Source: a virus
Length of the DNA: 64,000 bases
Virus record (IMG/VR): IMGVR_UViG_3300050821_002963
Location: 1 to 64,000 of that record
Reading direction: 5' to 3' (one strand)
Shown here: positions 58,272 to 64,000 of the stretch, piece by piece
Numbering within the stretch: the first letter of the stretch is position 1
Layout: every line of letters begins with the position of its first letter
The notes under the pieces: generated by a model
The model's input: only the letters and a program-made list of their open reading frames with translations
Told to the model about the DNA's origin: nothing
Databases searched by the model: none
Made by a program: the position numbers and the translations under genes

Positions 58272-58711
58272 ACCGTGTTTTCGTGGACATGGACGGTGTC
58301 ATAGTTGATTTTGAGAAGAAGATGAAGGAGCTCAACTTGCCATCGGTCGACTTCAAGAGGATGGTGGGTGCTTACAGGACACTGGAACCAATGCCAGATG
58401 CTCTGGCGGGTGTAAGGAGTCTGATTGGCATGGGCTACGAAGTATGGATAGCGACGAAGCCTCCTACGGGCGTAGCCTTTGCTTATGCTGACAAAGTGGA
58501 ATGGTTGCTGGAGCATCTTCCAGAATTGAAAAGAAGAATTATCATTACCCACGACAAAGGATTGCTGGGAGATGAGGGAGACTATCTCATAGACGACAGA
58601 CCACATAAGGCGAACTGTAAAGAATTCAAAGGTAGGTTGATTGTGTTTGGTAAAGGTGTTGCGTGGCCGGAAGTCTTGACAATGTTCAGGCAGTATGGAA
58701 ACGGAACTTAA
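58268..58711 (+). CDS. HAD-family 5'(3')-deoxyribonucleotidase-like phosphatase
   Basis: 147 residues from GTG 58268 (GGGAGGA upstream). FVDMDGVIVDF (4-14) carries the two catalytic Asp of HAD phosphatases, VWIATKPP provides the motif II Thr, and DYLIDDRPHKANCK supplies motif IV. The small size matches 5'(3')-deoxyribonucleotidases that adjust dNMP pools. Probably involved in nucleotide metabolism during infection. Confidence 0.85.
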   Translation: MNRVFVDMDGVIVDFEKKMKELNLPSVDFKRMVGAYRTLEPMPDALAGVRSLIGMGYEVWIATKPPTGVAFAYADKVEWLLEHLPELKRRIIITHDKGLLGDEGDYLIDDRPHKANCKEFKGRLIVFGKGVAWPEVLTMFRQYGNGT

Positions 58712-58871
58712 ATGCTGGGTGGTGAAGTCGATGTCACCAGAATTGCAGGCTCAGTACTGGATTTCCATTGGCGAGCCATTTGTGGACAAGGGTAAATGGA
58801 TAGCGTGGCCGGAACACAAGATGAGTGAGTTTGGAAATTGTCAGAGATGCGGATGGAGGCCAAAGAAATGA
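58695..58871 (+). CDS. Small Cys-containing protein
   Basis: 58 residues overlapping the HAD gene by 17 bases and ending by ATGA with the next gene. Trp-rich (YWISIGEP... KWIAWPEHKM) with a C-terminal CQRCGW pair. Reads well as protein and fits the overlapping gene chain. No family recognised. Confidence 0.5.
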   Translation: METELKCWVVKSMSPELQAQYWISIGEPFVDKGKWIAWPEHKMSEFGNCQRCGWRPKK

Positions 58872-59029
58872 CGGCAGAACAGATTAGAAGTTGGGACCTT
58901 CCAGCTTATCTAGACAGGGAAGGTAGACAGAGAAGGCAGATAGAAGTGTTGCAAGAGATAGCAGCACAGTTGGCAGAGTTCAATGAAAGATGTGCTCAGA
59001 ACTGTACGAAGATAGAGGAGAAGAAATGA
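58868..59029 (+). CDS. Small helical protein
   Basis: 53 residues from ATG 58868 (ATGA overlap). Amphipathic helix DREGRQRRQIEVLQEIAAQLAEFN. Ends with ATGA overlap to the next gene and supplies its ribosome site GAGGAG. No family recognised. Confidence 0.5.
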   Translation: MTAEQIRSWDLPAYLDREGRQRRQIEVLQEIAAQLAEFNERCAQNCTKIEEKK

Positions 59030-59433
59030 ACGAGAATGCAAAAGCATGGATAGCGGCGTTGAGAAGTGGTGAGTACAAGCAGGGGCGGAAAGTTCTTAGA
59101 AACGAGAAGGACGAATACTGTTGCTTGGGTGTGGCTTGCGAGTTAGCGGCCAGGGCTGGGGTAATACCAAAGGCTGAGTTGGTAGTGGCTGAGTTGGTAG
59201 TGGCTGCAGGCAGCAATCCTATCCAGAGAGTTTATCGCTACGATGGGCAGGATTATTATTTGCCTGCATCAGTTGCGTCTTGGCTTGGAGTGGAAACGAT
59301 AGAAGCCAGCTATCAGCGGGAAGGAAGAGCAGCCAATTTGCCGATACACAATGACAACAAGAGAGACAACTTCGAGACCATAGCGGGTGTCATTGAGAAA
59401 GAACCAGAAGGTTTGTTCGTGAAGAATAAATAA
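59026..59433 (+). CDS. Unknown phage protein (CCLGVAC layout)
   Basis: 135 residues from ATG 59026. AWIAALRSGEYKQGRKVLRNEKDEYCCLGVACELAA and ASWLGV recur in a phage family of unknown function. An exact 15-base tandem duplication at 59173 adds AELVV twice. Last gene before a strong promoter. Confidence 0.6.
   Translation: MNENAKAWIAALRSGEYKQGRKVLRNEKDEYCCLGVACELAARAGVIPKAELVVAELVVAAGSNPIQRVYRYDGQDYYLPASVASWLGVETIEASYQREGRAANLPIHNDNKRDNFETIAGVIEKEPEGLFVKNK
59173..59202 (+). repeat. 15-base exact tandem duplication
   Basis: GCTGAGTTGGTAGTG occurs twice without any difference inside the gene at 59026, duplicating AELVV in frame. The perfect identity points to a recent slippage or duplication event. 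Confidence 0.8.
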
Positions 59434-59434
59434 C

Positions 59435-59463
59435 TTGACAGGTTTCGGTAAGACGGTTATCAT
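59435..59463 (+). promoter_or_regulatory. Strong consensus promoter
   Basis: TTGACA (59435-59440), 17-base spacer, TATCAT (59458-59463). It starts right after the TAA of the gene at 59026. It drives the folded untranslated region and the genes from 59647 on. Confidence 0.8.
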
Positions 59464-59469
59464 GTAGTC

Positions 59470-59646
59470 GACCAATAGAAAAGTAAACAGCTCTCCAGAC
59501 GGGAACACCCCGAACAGCTGGGAATCTAAGCAGGCGCTAGGTTCCCAGCATCTCTTGTCTGAAGGGTTGAGTTTTAGAAAAAGCACGCCGGTCTATAACC
59601 AGTACGCAGACTAGGTGTCCACTGATGTAGCAAGGTGTGCTTTGAT
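59470..59646 (+). ncRNA. Structured leader RNA or small RNA, unrecognised class
   Basis: About 177 bases without an ORF, directly downstream of a consensus promoter. Helices: CAGCT/AGCTG (59488-59492 with 59516-59520) enclosing CGGG/CCCG; a 12-bp hairpin GCTGGGAATCTA/TAGGTTCCCAGC (59517-59528 with 59538-59549); and a long-range 10-bp helix AAAGCACGCC/GGTGTGCTTT (59580-59589 with 59634-59643), with inner hairpins. The first two share bases and are alternatives. The last helix covers AAGG, the ribosome site of the gene at 59647. No T-run closes it, so a cis-acting leader is more likely than a separate small RNA. Confidence 0.5.
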
Positions 59647-59829
59647 ATGTCACAGCCAGCAACGCCAGGTTTTCCTGTTCCAGTTTCTCCAGCACAGTCT
59701 CCTTCCAAAGTAGTTCAACACGGTGTTCAGCAAAGTTGGGATGGAATCAAAGGTCTGTCCCAGCCGGGTAACACCACGCCAGTAGAAGCCCTCCAAAAAG
59801 ATCCTCGTAAAAATCCGGTTAAGCTCTAG
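59647..59829 (+). CDS. Small Pro/Ser-rich protein behind the RNA leader
   Basis: 60 residues from ATG 59647. Low-complexity N-terminal half (QPATPGFPVPVSPAQSPS) and a helical middle (VVQHGVQQSWDGIKGL). The ribosome site AAGG is within the terminal helix of the leader, so translation may be controlled by RNA folding. No family recognised. Confidence 0.5.
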   Translation: MSQPATPGFPVPVSPAQSPSKVVQHGVQQSWDGIKGLSQPGNTTPVEALQKDPRKNPVKL

Positions 59830-59836
59830 AAAGGAA

Positions 59837-60013
59837 ATGATGAGAGACCGGATACTGCAGAACAGACTGAATGGTAGAAAAGGTGGACAGAAAACTGCTC
59901 AGATGTATGGAAAAGAATTCACAGAAGAGAGAGCAAGGATTGCTGGCAACACTTGTCTGATGAGATACGGACGGGAGTTCTACAGGAACATAAGAAAGAA
60001 GAAGGTTGCATGA
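59837..60013 (+). CDS. Small basic protein
   Basis: 58 residues with AAAGGAAATG start (a second ATG follows at 59840). Arg/Lys/Gly-rich (RLNGRKGGQKTAQMYGKEF...REFYRNIRKKK), likely nucleic-acid-binding. Overlaps the next gene (ATGA). No family recognised. Confidence 0.5.
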   Translation: MMRDRILQNRLNGRKGGQKTAQMYGKEFTEERARIAGNTCLMRYGREFYRNIRKKKVA

Positions 60014-60579
60014 GAGCGGCACAGAAGTCCAGGCAAGTTAGGGTAACTTCGGGTAAGAGACCTAGTCCGAACCGTGGAAAAAGCTATATGCCTTTGCCGC
60101 AGCAGGTTCGGGTGATGAAGAAGTATGCAGATGGAAAAAGCATGAGGCAGATTGCAGCAGAAGAGAAGAAGGATGAGGTTACGATTGCCAGGGTGGTGAA
60201 GTCGGAAGAGATGCAGGCATTTGGGAAGTCTTTGTTGGAGAAGATTCTGGGTAGATGCGGGGATAAGTTGGTACTCAGGATTGAGCATGAGATAGAGGAT
60301 TGGGATACGAAGAATGGAGCATGGGTGGCAATGGATTTGGCGGAGAGGATTGGAGCAATCCCACCAAAGATACACAGACAAGCTACAGTGGTTGCGGATG
60401 TTAGTGGTTCAGATGTTGTGGGAGATGTAACGAATCCGGATACTTGGTTGCTGAGGATGGTGCAGTTGGCCAAGGAGAAGGGAAGGGTATTCGGTACGAG
60501 ACTTCCAGATATAGAGGAAGTGCTAACAAAGGAGGAAAGGGAGAAGTACGAGGCGGAGTTGGCGGAGGAACAGGAATAA
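60010..60579 (+). CDS. Terminase small subunit-like protein
   Basis: 189 residues from ATG 60010. Basic N-terminus, then a helix-turn-helix (VMKKYADGKSMRQIAAEEKKDEVTIARVVKSEEM) and a helical body (KSLLEKILGRCGDKLVLRIEHEIEDW), ending in a charged tail. This layout is typical of small terminase subunits or other phage DNA-binding regulators. The large subunit is not in this window, so the role is inferred from pattern and from nearby virion-type genes. Confidence 0.45.
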   Translation: MRAAQKSRQVRVTSGKRPSPNRGKSYMPLPQQVRVMKKYADGKSMRQIAAEEKKDEVTIARVVKSEEMQAFGKSLLEKILGRCGDKLVLRIEHEIEDWDTKNGAWVAMDLAERIGAIPPKIHRQATVVADVSGSDVVGDVTNPDTWLLRMVQLAKEKGRVFGTRLPDIEEVLTKEEREKYEAELAEEQE

Positions 60580-60746
60580 TGGCCACAGATTGGTTGCGGC
60601 AAGAAGAGATGGTTCAGATAGAACTGAGTTGCGGACATCCTAATCAGAATGACGGCGAGAAGTGCGAACACTGTGGGGTGGTCATTCCCACTAAGGCGAA
60701 GGCGCCGGAGGATTCTGAGAATGGACGTGTACAGGAAGTACGATGA
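60579..60746 (+). CDS. Small zinc-ribbon protein
   Basis: 55 residues starting by TAATG overlap. LSCGHPNQNDGEKCEHCGVV forms a C-x-H ... C-x2-C zinc ribbon. Basic/acidic tail. Function unknown. Confidence 0.55.
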   Translation: MATDWLRQEEMVQIELSCGHPNQNDGEKCEHCGVVIPTKAKAPEDSENGRVQEVR

Positions 60747-61221
60747 GCTCCATGGTGTAGAAGACCAGATCGGGCTCAGAGGTTGCTATCAGATTGCTCT
60801 GCTGGATGCAAAGACTGGCAGGGAGTTGCAGAGAGTAAAGATTGACAACGTGGTGGTTACCTCTGGGAGAAGATACGTTCTTTCCAGATTGGTCAGCAAC
60901 GCGCCACAGACGGATACGATGAACGCCATCTCGGTTGGGACCAGCACAACGGCTCCAGCAACGGGAGACACGATTCTGGGTTCGGAAGCATTGAGAATTG
61001 CCATTGCTTCTTTCGACACATCGAACATGACGAGCAATCCGCCAAGCTGGAACGCGCAGTGCACATTTGCGACGAACCAAGCTAACACAACTCTGGGAGA
61101 AGCTGGGTTATTCAACAGCACTGCCAGCAACGTTCAAACGATGCTGTCCCACGTGACATTCGCCATAATCAACAAGACGACATCGAACACGCTGGCGATT
61201 ACCTACACAATCAGCAACTAG
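60721..61221 (+). CDS. Virion-type beta protein (tail fibre-associated family)
   Basis: 166 residues from ATG 60721 (GGAGG upstream). The pattern KIDNVVVTSGRRYV...ISVGTSTTAPATGDTILGSEALR...NTTLGEAGLFNS...LSHVTFAIINKTTSNTLAITYTI recurs in phage structural proteins associated with tail fibres or the neck. Precise position in the virion is unknown. Overlaps the previous gene by 26 bases and is followed by a hairpin. Confidence 0.6.
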   Translation: MDVYRKYDELHGVEDQIGLRGCYQIALLDAKTGRELQRVKIDNVVVTSGRRYVLSRLVSNAPQTDTMNAISVGTSTTAPATGDTILGSEALRIAIASFDTSNMTSNPPSWNAQCTFATNQANTTLGEAGLFNSTASNVQTMLSHVTFAIINKTTSNTLAITYTISN

Positions 61222-61222
61222 G

Positions 61223-61257
61223 CCCCAATGGAAGATGGGGAGAGATTCCATTAGGGG
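61223..61257 (+). promoter_or_regulatory. Two competing hairpins before the membrane-protein pair
   Basis: Option A: CCCCA (61223-61227) with TGGGG (61236-61240). Option B: CCCCAATGGAA (61223-61233) with TTCCATTAGGGG (61246-61257), 11 bp with one bulged A. Option B covers the GGGGAGG ribosome site of the gene at 61269; option A leaves it free. Could control translation. Confidence 0.4.
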
Positions 61258-61268
61258 AGGAACTAAAA

Positions 61269-61592
61269 GTGGGTCCACAAAAAATAGGAGAGTACGTAAA
61301 TGGAAATGGAATCAAGCGCTGGCATCTTGGTCTATCATTCTTGATAGCGCTGCTGGCGCTTGGTAACTCTTTTTTCTATCCCAGTAGCAATGGAGTTAAA
61401 GTAGAAGAACATCTGAGATATATAGACGCCAGATTGGACAAGTACGATTCCGATCTGGCTAGGAAAGATGTTCTCTACTCCAGATTTGAACAATACGACA
61501 AACAGCTAACTCGGCAAGAGGATACTATCAGAGAGCAGACCAAAGCGTTAGAGCAGTTGCAGGCCCAGTTGGCTAGGAGCAGGAGGAATTAG
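61269..61592 (+). CDS. Membrane protein with coiled coil (lysis-type candidate)
   Basis: 107 residues from GTG 61269. One transmembrane helix (LGLSFLIALLALGNSFFY, about 21-38) and a long coiled coil (LARKDVLYSRFEQYDKQLTRQEDTIREQTKALEQLQAQL). This topology occurs in phage holin-like and spanin-like proteins. Paired with a second similar protein downstream. Lysis role is inference. Confidence 0.45.
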   Translation: MGPQKIGEYVNGNGIKRWHLGLSFLIALLALGNSFFYPSSNGVKVEEHLRYIDARLDKYDSDLARKDVLYSRFEQYDKQLTRQEDTIREQTKALEQLQAQLARSRRN

Positions 61593-61595
61593 AGG

Positions 61596-61922
61596 ATGTC
61601 TATGGATAAGATGGGGATCAACTGGAGATACGATACGCTGGTGCTGGTTGTTTCCACCTGGCTACTTGGGTTGTTTAGCTTGGGTGTACTTGTCAGGCAG
61701 TTAAAAGTTAACAACCTAGCGAATCGAGCTACATTGGAAAGGGTGGCGACACAGATCATAGAAGCGAACAGTTCGGAGCGATTATTGATTCAGCAGGCCA
61801 ATGAGATACAGGTTAGACAAAGGGCTATCAACGATAACCTGGACGATAATCTGGTGAAGCTGAAAGAACTGCATGCCGCGTTGCAGAGAGAAGCTGGTAA
61901 GAGAAAGGAGAAGAATGAGTAA
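61596..61922 (+). CDS. Second membrane protein with coiled coil
   Basis: 108 residues, AGGAGG before ATG 61596. Transmembrane helix at about 14-35 (LVLVVSTWLLGLFSLGVLV), then a helical/coiled-coil body. It has the same general plan as its neighbour and may pair with it. Stop overlaps the metalloprotease gene by 8 bases. Confidence 0.45.
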   Translation: MSMDKMGINWRYDTLVLVVSTWLLGLFSLGVLVRQLKVNNLANRATLERVATQIIEANSSERLLIQQANEIQVRQRAINDNLDDNLVKLKELHAALQREAGKRKEKNE

Positions 61923-62649
61923 CTTCCATCTGCACAGTCTGGTGGCAGAACAGGAGTTGGGTTGGAACTGGGATGGGAAAGCCTTTTTCAGAATAAGAAC
62001 GGGAGATTGGGATAGACAGGAGCCGGTAGACCCAGCACCGGCATACGGTCACGATAATTATCTGGCGGGGCAGATGCTGATGCTATCAGCAAAGACGTTT
62101 CCAATAGACAGAGACGTGACGATGTATCTATTGGACAGGGAGACAACGGATAGAACAAACGGATGTACTCACATCGGCAACAAGTATTATTCTGGTCTGC
62201 CTAAGGACAAGAACGATGAGTATCCGTGGGATGCAACGATAGTTCTATATGGCAAGAGAATTCCACCACACCCAGCAATGACAAGATATCTGGTGGCACA
62301 CGAATACGGTCATGTGGTCAAGAAGTACATCAGTTGGATGCGGGGAGAGAAGGAAGCAGACGATAAGTTGTACAAGGAGTATGGAGAAGTCAGGGAGATG
62401 GAGCAGGTCAAGAGCTATGGACCTGGCACGTGGCACAAAGCAGTATCGGAGTTGTTTGCGAATGATTTCCGGATGTTGGTTACAGGGGTAGAGAAAGAGT
62501 ATTGGCCTCATCCTGGATTCAAGAGGCCGGAAGAACTGGACAAGGTGCAGTTGTGGTGGACACACGCGAAAGAGCTGGCACACAAGGAGAATGAGAATGA
62601 GAAGGATGTTGTTGGCAGTGTTCCTGCTGCTGAGTTGCGTAACAGCTAG
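61915..62649 (+). CDS. Zincin metalloprotease-like protein
   Basis: 244 residues from ATG 61915. The HExxH zinc motif appears as AHEYGHVV near 129-136, and a candidate third ligand, Glu in SELFANDFR, follows about 50 residues later as in gluzincin-type folds. No signal peptide is seen. Could act on virion or host proteins. Encoded between membrane proteins and a lipoprotein-like gene, so an envelope-related role is possible. Confidence 0.65.
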   Translation: MSNFHLHSLVAEQELGWNWDGKAFFRIRTGDWDRQEPVDPAPAYGHDNYLAGQMLMLSAKTFPIDRDVTMYLLDRETTDRTNGCTHIGNKYYSGLPKDKNDEYPWDATIVLYGKRIPPHPAMTRYLVAHEYGHVVKKYISWMRGEKEADDKLYKEYGEVREMEQVKSYGPGTWHKAVSELFANDFRMLVTGVEKEYWPHPGFKRPEELDKVQLWWTHAKELAHKENENEKDVVGSVPAAELRNS

Positions 62650-62971
62650 ACCTCAGGCTCAGACCCAATCGAGACAGTTTTCCATCCAAGTGGTAGCGGC
62701 TGGCTCGAAGCGTTTGGTAAATCTCTCTTGGACGCCTGGTCCACCGGTAGCTTGCGGAACGGTAGTCGGCTACAAGATTTACAAAAGCACAGCCGCGACA
62801 ATAGATACTATGGAGTATCTGGCTTCCACGGCGACAACTATTTATGTAGATCAGGCGGTTACCTCTGGACACACTTATTTTTATCTGGTAACAGCTTACG
62901 TGGATAGTACGAGCAGTTGCTTTCCACCAGAGAGTAATCCATCTAATACGGTCTCGGCGGTTATTCCTTAA
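62597..62971 (+). CDS. Secreted fibronectin III-like protein, possible lipoprotein
   Basis: 124 residues; ATG 62597 has the ribosome site AAGGAG at a 7-base distance (ATG 62591 is too close). Signal peptide MRRMLLAVFLLLSCVTA with a Cys that could be lipidated. The rest is one FN3-like domain (VNLSWTPGP...GYKIYKS..IDTMEYLAST...YFYLVTAYVDS). Overlaps the metalloprotease gene by 53 bases. Probably displayed at the cell surface or a virion part. Confidence 0.6.
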   Translation: MRRMLLAVFLLLSCVTARPQAQTQSRQFSIQVVAAGSKRLVNLSWTPGPPVACGTVVGYKIYKSTAATIDTMEYLASTATTIYVDQAVTSGHTYFYLVTAYVDSTSSCFPPESNPSNTVSAVIP

Positions 62972-62983
62972 GAGGGAGTGGAC

Positions 62984-63877
62984 ATGAAAGCATTATTGGC
63001 TATTTTGACGTTGATGGTTTTGTGGGGAGATCCGGTTCCACCGGCAGCTCCGATTCTATCCAGCGTGACACCGAGTAGGATTGCGGTTGCTTCACCGGAT
63101 ACGGGAGTAGCACTAGCTGGTAGCAACTTTCGTTCCAATGCCAGAGCGGTGTTAAACCAGACACAGCCATTGACAACGAATTTCATAAGCTCGACAGCAC
63201 TGAGGGCTATCATACCGGCGGTAAGCTTGAAGACGCCTGGAACGGCTTCCATTTTGGTTTCACAATCGACGGGTTCGAATCAGTCGGCTTCGAAGAGTCT
63301 GTCAATTACGATTGCGGCAGCCCCAACGCCAACGATTACCACAATCAGTCCGGCTCATGTGGTGTTGGGTAGTCCAGCATTTACGCTGACGGTTAACGGT
63401 ACGAACTTTTCCAGTTCGTCGGTGGTCATGTGGGACTCGACGGCACTGGTGACCACATTCGTAAGTGCTGCACAGCTGACAGCAGCAGTTCCGAATACGT
63501 TGTACAATCTGGTCGGCACTTCCAGTATCACGGTCAAAGATACTTCGGGAGTATCGGCACCAGCTACTATGACCAAGGTTGGGGTGCTGACGATTACGGC
63601 GGTAGCACTTCCTGGTGGACAAGTCAATACGGTATACCAGACGACAACGTTGACAGCCACGGGTGGCACGGCGCCATACACTTGGACTCTGGCTACGGGG
63701 AGCAGTTTACCTGCAGGCCTGACACTAAGCTCAGCAGGAGTTATCAGTGGCACACCAACGGGTGTTGGCATAACGACATTTCCTTCGACGGTTACGTTTA
63801 CGGTGGTGGTAACAGACGCTACTGGAACACTGGCAAGACGGAAGTTTACATTTGGTAAAGCGGTTTCGGGGAAGTAA
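62984..63877 (+). CDS. Secreted IPT/TIG and He_PIG-like Ig-domain protein
   Basis: 297 residues from ATG 62984 (GAGGGAG upstream). Short hydrophobic N-terminus (possible signal), then two IPT/TIG-like domains (about 25-110 and 112-200; SVTPSRIAVASPDTGVALAGSNF, TISPAHVVLGSPAFTLTVNGTNF) and a putative-Ig domain (ALPGGQVNTVYQTTTLTATGGTAPYTWTL...LPAGLTLSSAGVISGTPTG). This domain style is frequent in Acidobacteriota. May be an adhesin-like virion decoration. Confidence 0.65.
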   Translation: MKALLAILTLMVLWGDPVPPAAPILSSVTPSRIAVASPDTGVALAGSNFRSNARAVLNQTQPLTTNFISSTALRAIIPAVSLKTPGTASILVSQSTGSNQSASKSLSITIAAAPTPTITTISPAHVVLGSPAFTLTVNGTNFSSSSVVMWDSTALVTTFVSAAQLTAAVPNTLYNLVGTSSITVKDTSGVSAPATMTKVGVLTITAVALPGGQVNTVYQTTTLTATGGTAPYTWTLATGSSLPAGLTLSSAGVISGTPTGVGITTFPSTVTFTVVVTDATGTLARRKFTFGKAVSGK

Positions 63878-63879
63878 AG

Positions 63880-64000
63880 ATGCGAAAAAGAAAAAGCAAT
63901 CCGGTGACTTTGGAGAGGTTGCTGAAGACAGCTCCTGAAAGTCACCGGTTGACGTTGATGGAAGTAAGAGCACTGAATTCAATTCAGAAGCAGTATAAGG
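63880..64000 (+). CDS. Start of an unknown gene cut by the window edge
   Basis: ATG 63880 with GGGGAAG upstream opens a frame that runs to the window end (40 codons). It begins MRKRKSNPVTLERLLKTAPESH and is basic and helical. No family can be named from this part. Confidence 0.5.
   Translation, partial: MRKRKSNPVTLERLLKTAPESHRLTLMEVRALNSIQKQYK

Noticed and set aside
59462-59620. Group I intron-like words (TAGTCGACC, CGGGAA, GCAGACTAGG) resembling core elements
   Set aside because: The order is wrong for a group I intron (the S-like word is upstream of the others), the S-like word lies before the predicted transcription start, and no split gene surrounds it.
63430-63858. 142-residue plus-strand frame within the Ig-domain gene
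   Set aside because: Shadow frame of repetitive Thr/Ser/Gly codons; the main frame has clear domains.
1-64000. tRNA genes, CRISPR arrays, insertion sequences, attachment sites
   Set aside because: None was recognised by reading; no cloverleaf-like T-arm patterns, regular spacer repeats, transposase or integrase genes were found.

Overview
The window is one continuous stretch of a tailed double-stranded DNA phage genome (or prophage-like contig). Every supported gene is on the + strand and most stop and start codons overlap (ATGA, GTGA, TAATG). There is a tail tube protein and a 2326-residue tape measure but no sheath or contractile baseplate gene, so the virion is most likely a siphovirus. 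At the usual rule of about 0.15 nm per tape-measure residue the tail would be near 350 nm. No terminase large subunit, integrase or endolysin is seen. The left edge starts just before the portal gene and the right edge cuts a gene, so the genome continues on both sides. The host is not shown directly. Secreted proteins with IPT/TIG and He_PIG-like Ig domains near the right end are a style common in Acidobacteriota, which is only a weak hint.

Layout. 0.1-11 kb: portal, fused capsid protease/scaffold, major capsid protein, connector and neck proteins, tail terminator candidate, tail tube protein, and a tail assembly chaperone pair joined by a textbook -1 frameshift site. 11-24.7 kb: tape measure, tail hub, a beta-helix tail spike/fibre with inserted domains, and a small fibre-associated protein. 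24.7-26.9 kb: a cassette with its own promoter and terminator holding an HNH endonuclease and an SF2 helicase. 27-30.7 kb: small accessory genes, including a segment (28.9-30.7 kb) with clearly different codon use. 30.8-52.3 kb: the replication and recombination block: DnaB-like helicase, a second HNH gene, primase with Toprim domain, 5'-3' exonuclease, sigma-like factor, DpdA-like transglycosylase with FolE, sliding clamp, a family A polymerase split in two by an HD-domain gene, gp32-like SSB, RecA, clamp loader, and a fused Mre11-Rad50 nuclease. 52.2-58.7 kb: NADAR protein, VWA-like protein, PurA, a TPM-domain membrane protein beside a PspA/ESCRT-III-like protein, a nucleotidyltransferase, a SLOG-like protein and a HAD phosphatase. 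58.7-64 kb: small genes, a promoter followed by a strongly folded untranslated region, a terminase-small-subunit-like protein, virion-type and membrane proteins, a zincin metalloprotease and secreted Ig-domain proteins.

How it works together. The middle block is a nearly self-sufficient replisome (helicase, primase, clamp, clamp loader, polymerase, SSB, exonuclease, recombinase, Mre11-Rad50). DpdA plus FolE suggest 7-deazaguanine modification of phage DNA. The most unusual pattern is that both HNH genes sit exactly at the 5' end of a replication gene (SF2 helicase, primase), each with a leftover of the original gene start on its upstream side and an intact but heavily recoded gene start on its downstream side. 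They look like mobile elements that break a gene and restore it in the same step. The polymerase shows a third, different insertion that left the gene in two parts.
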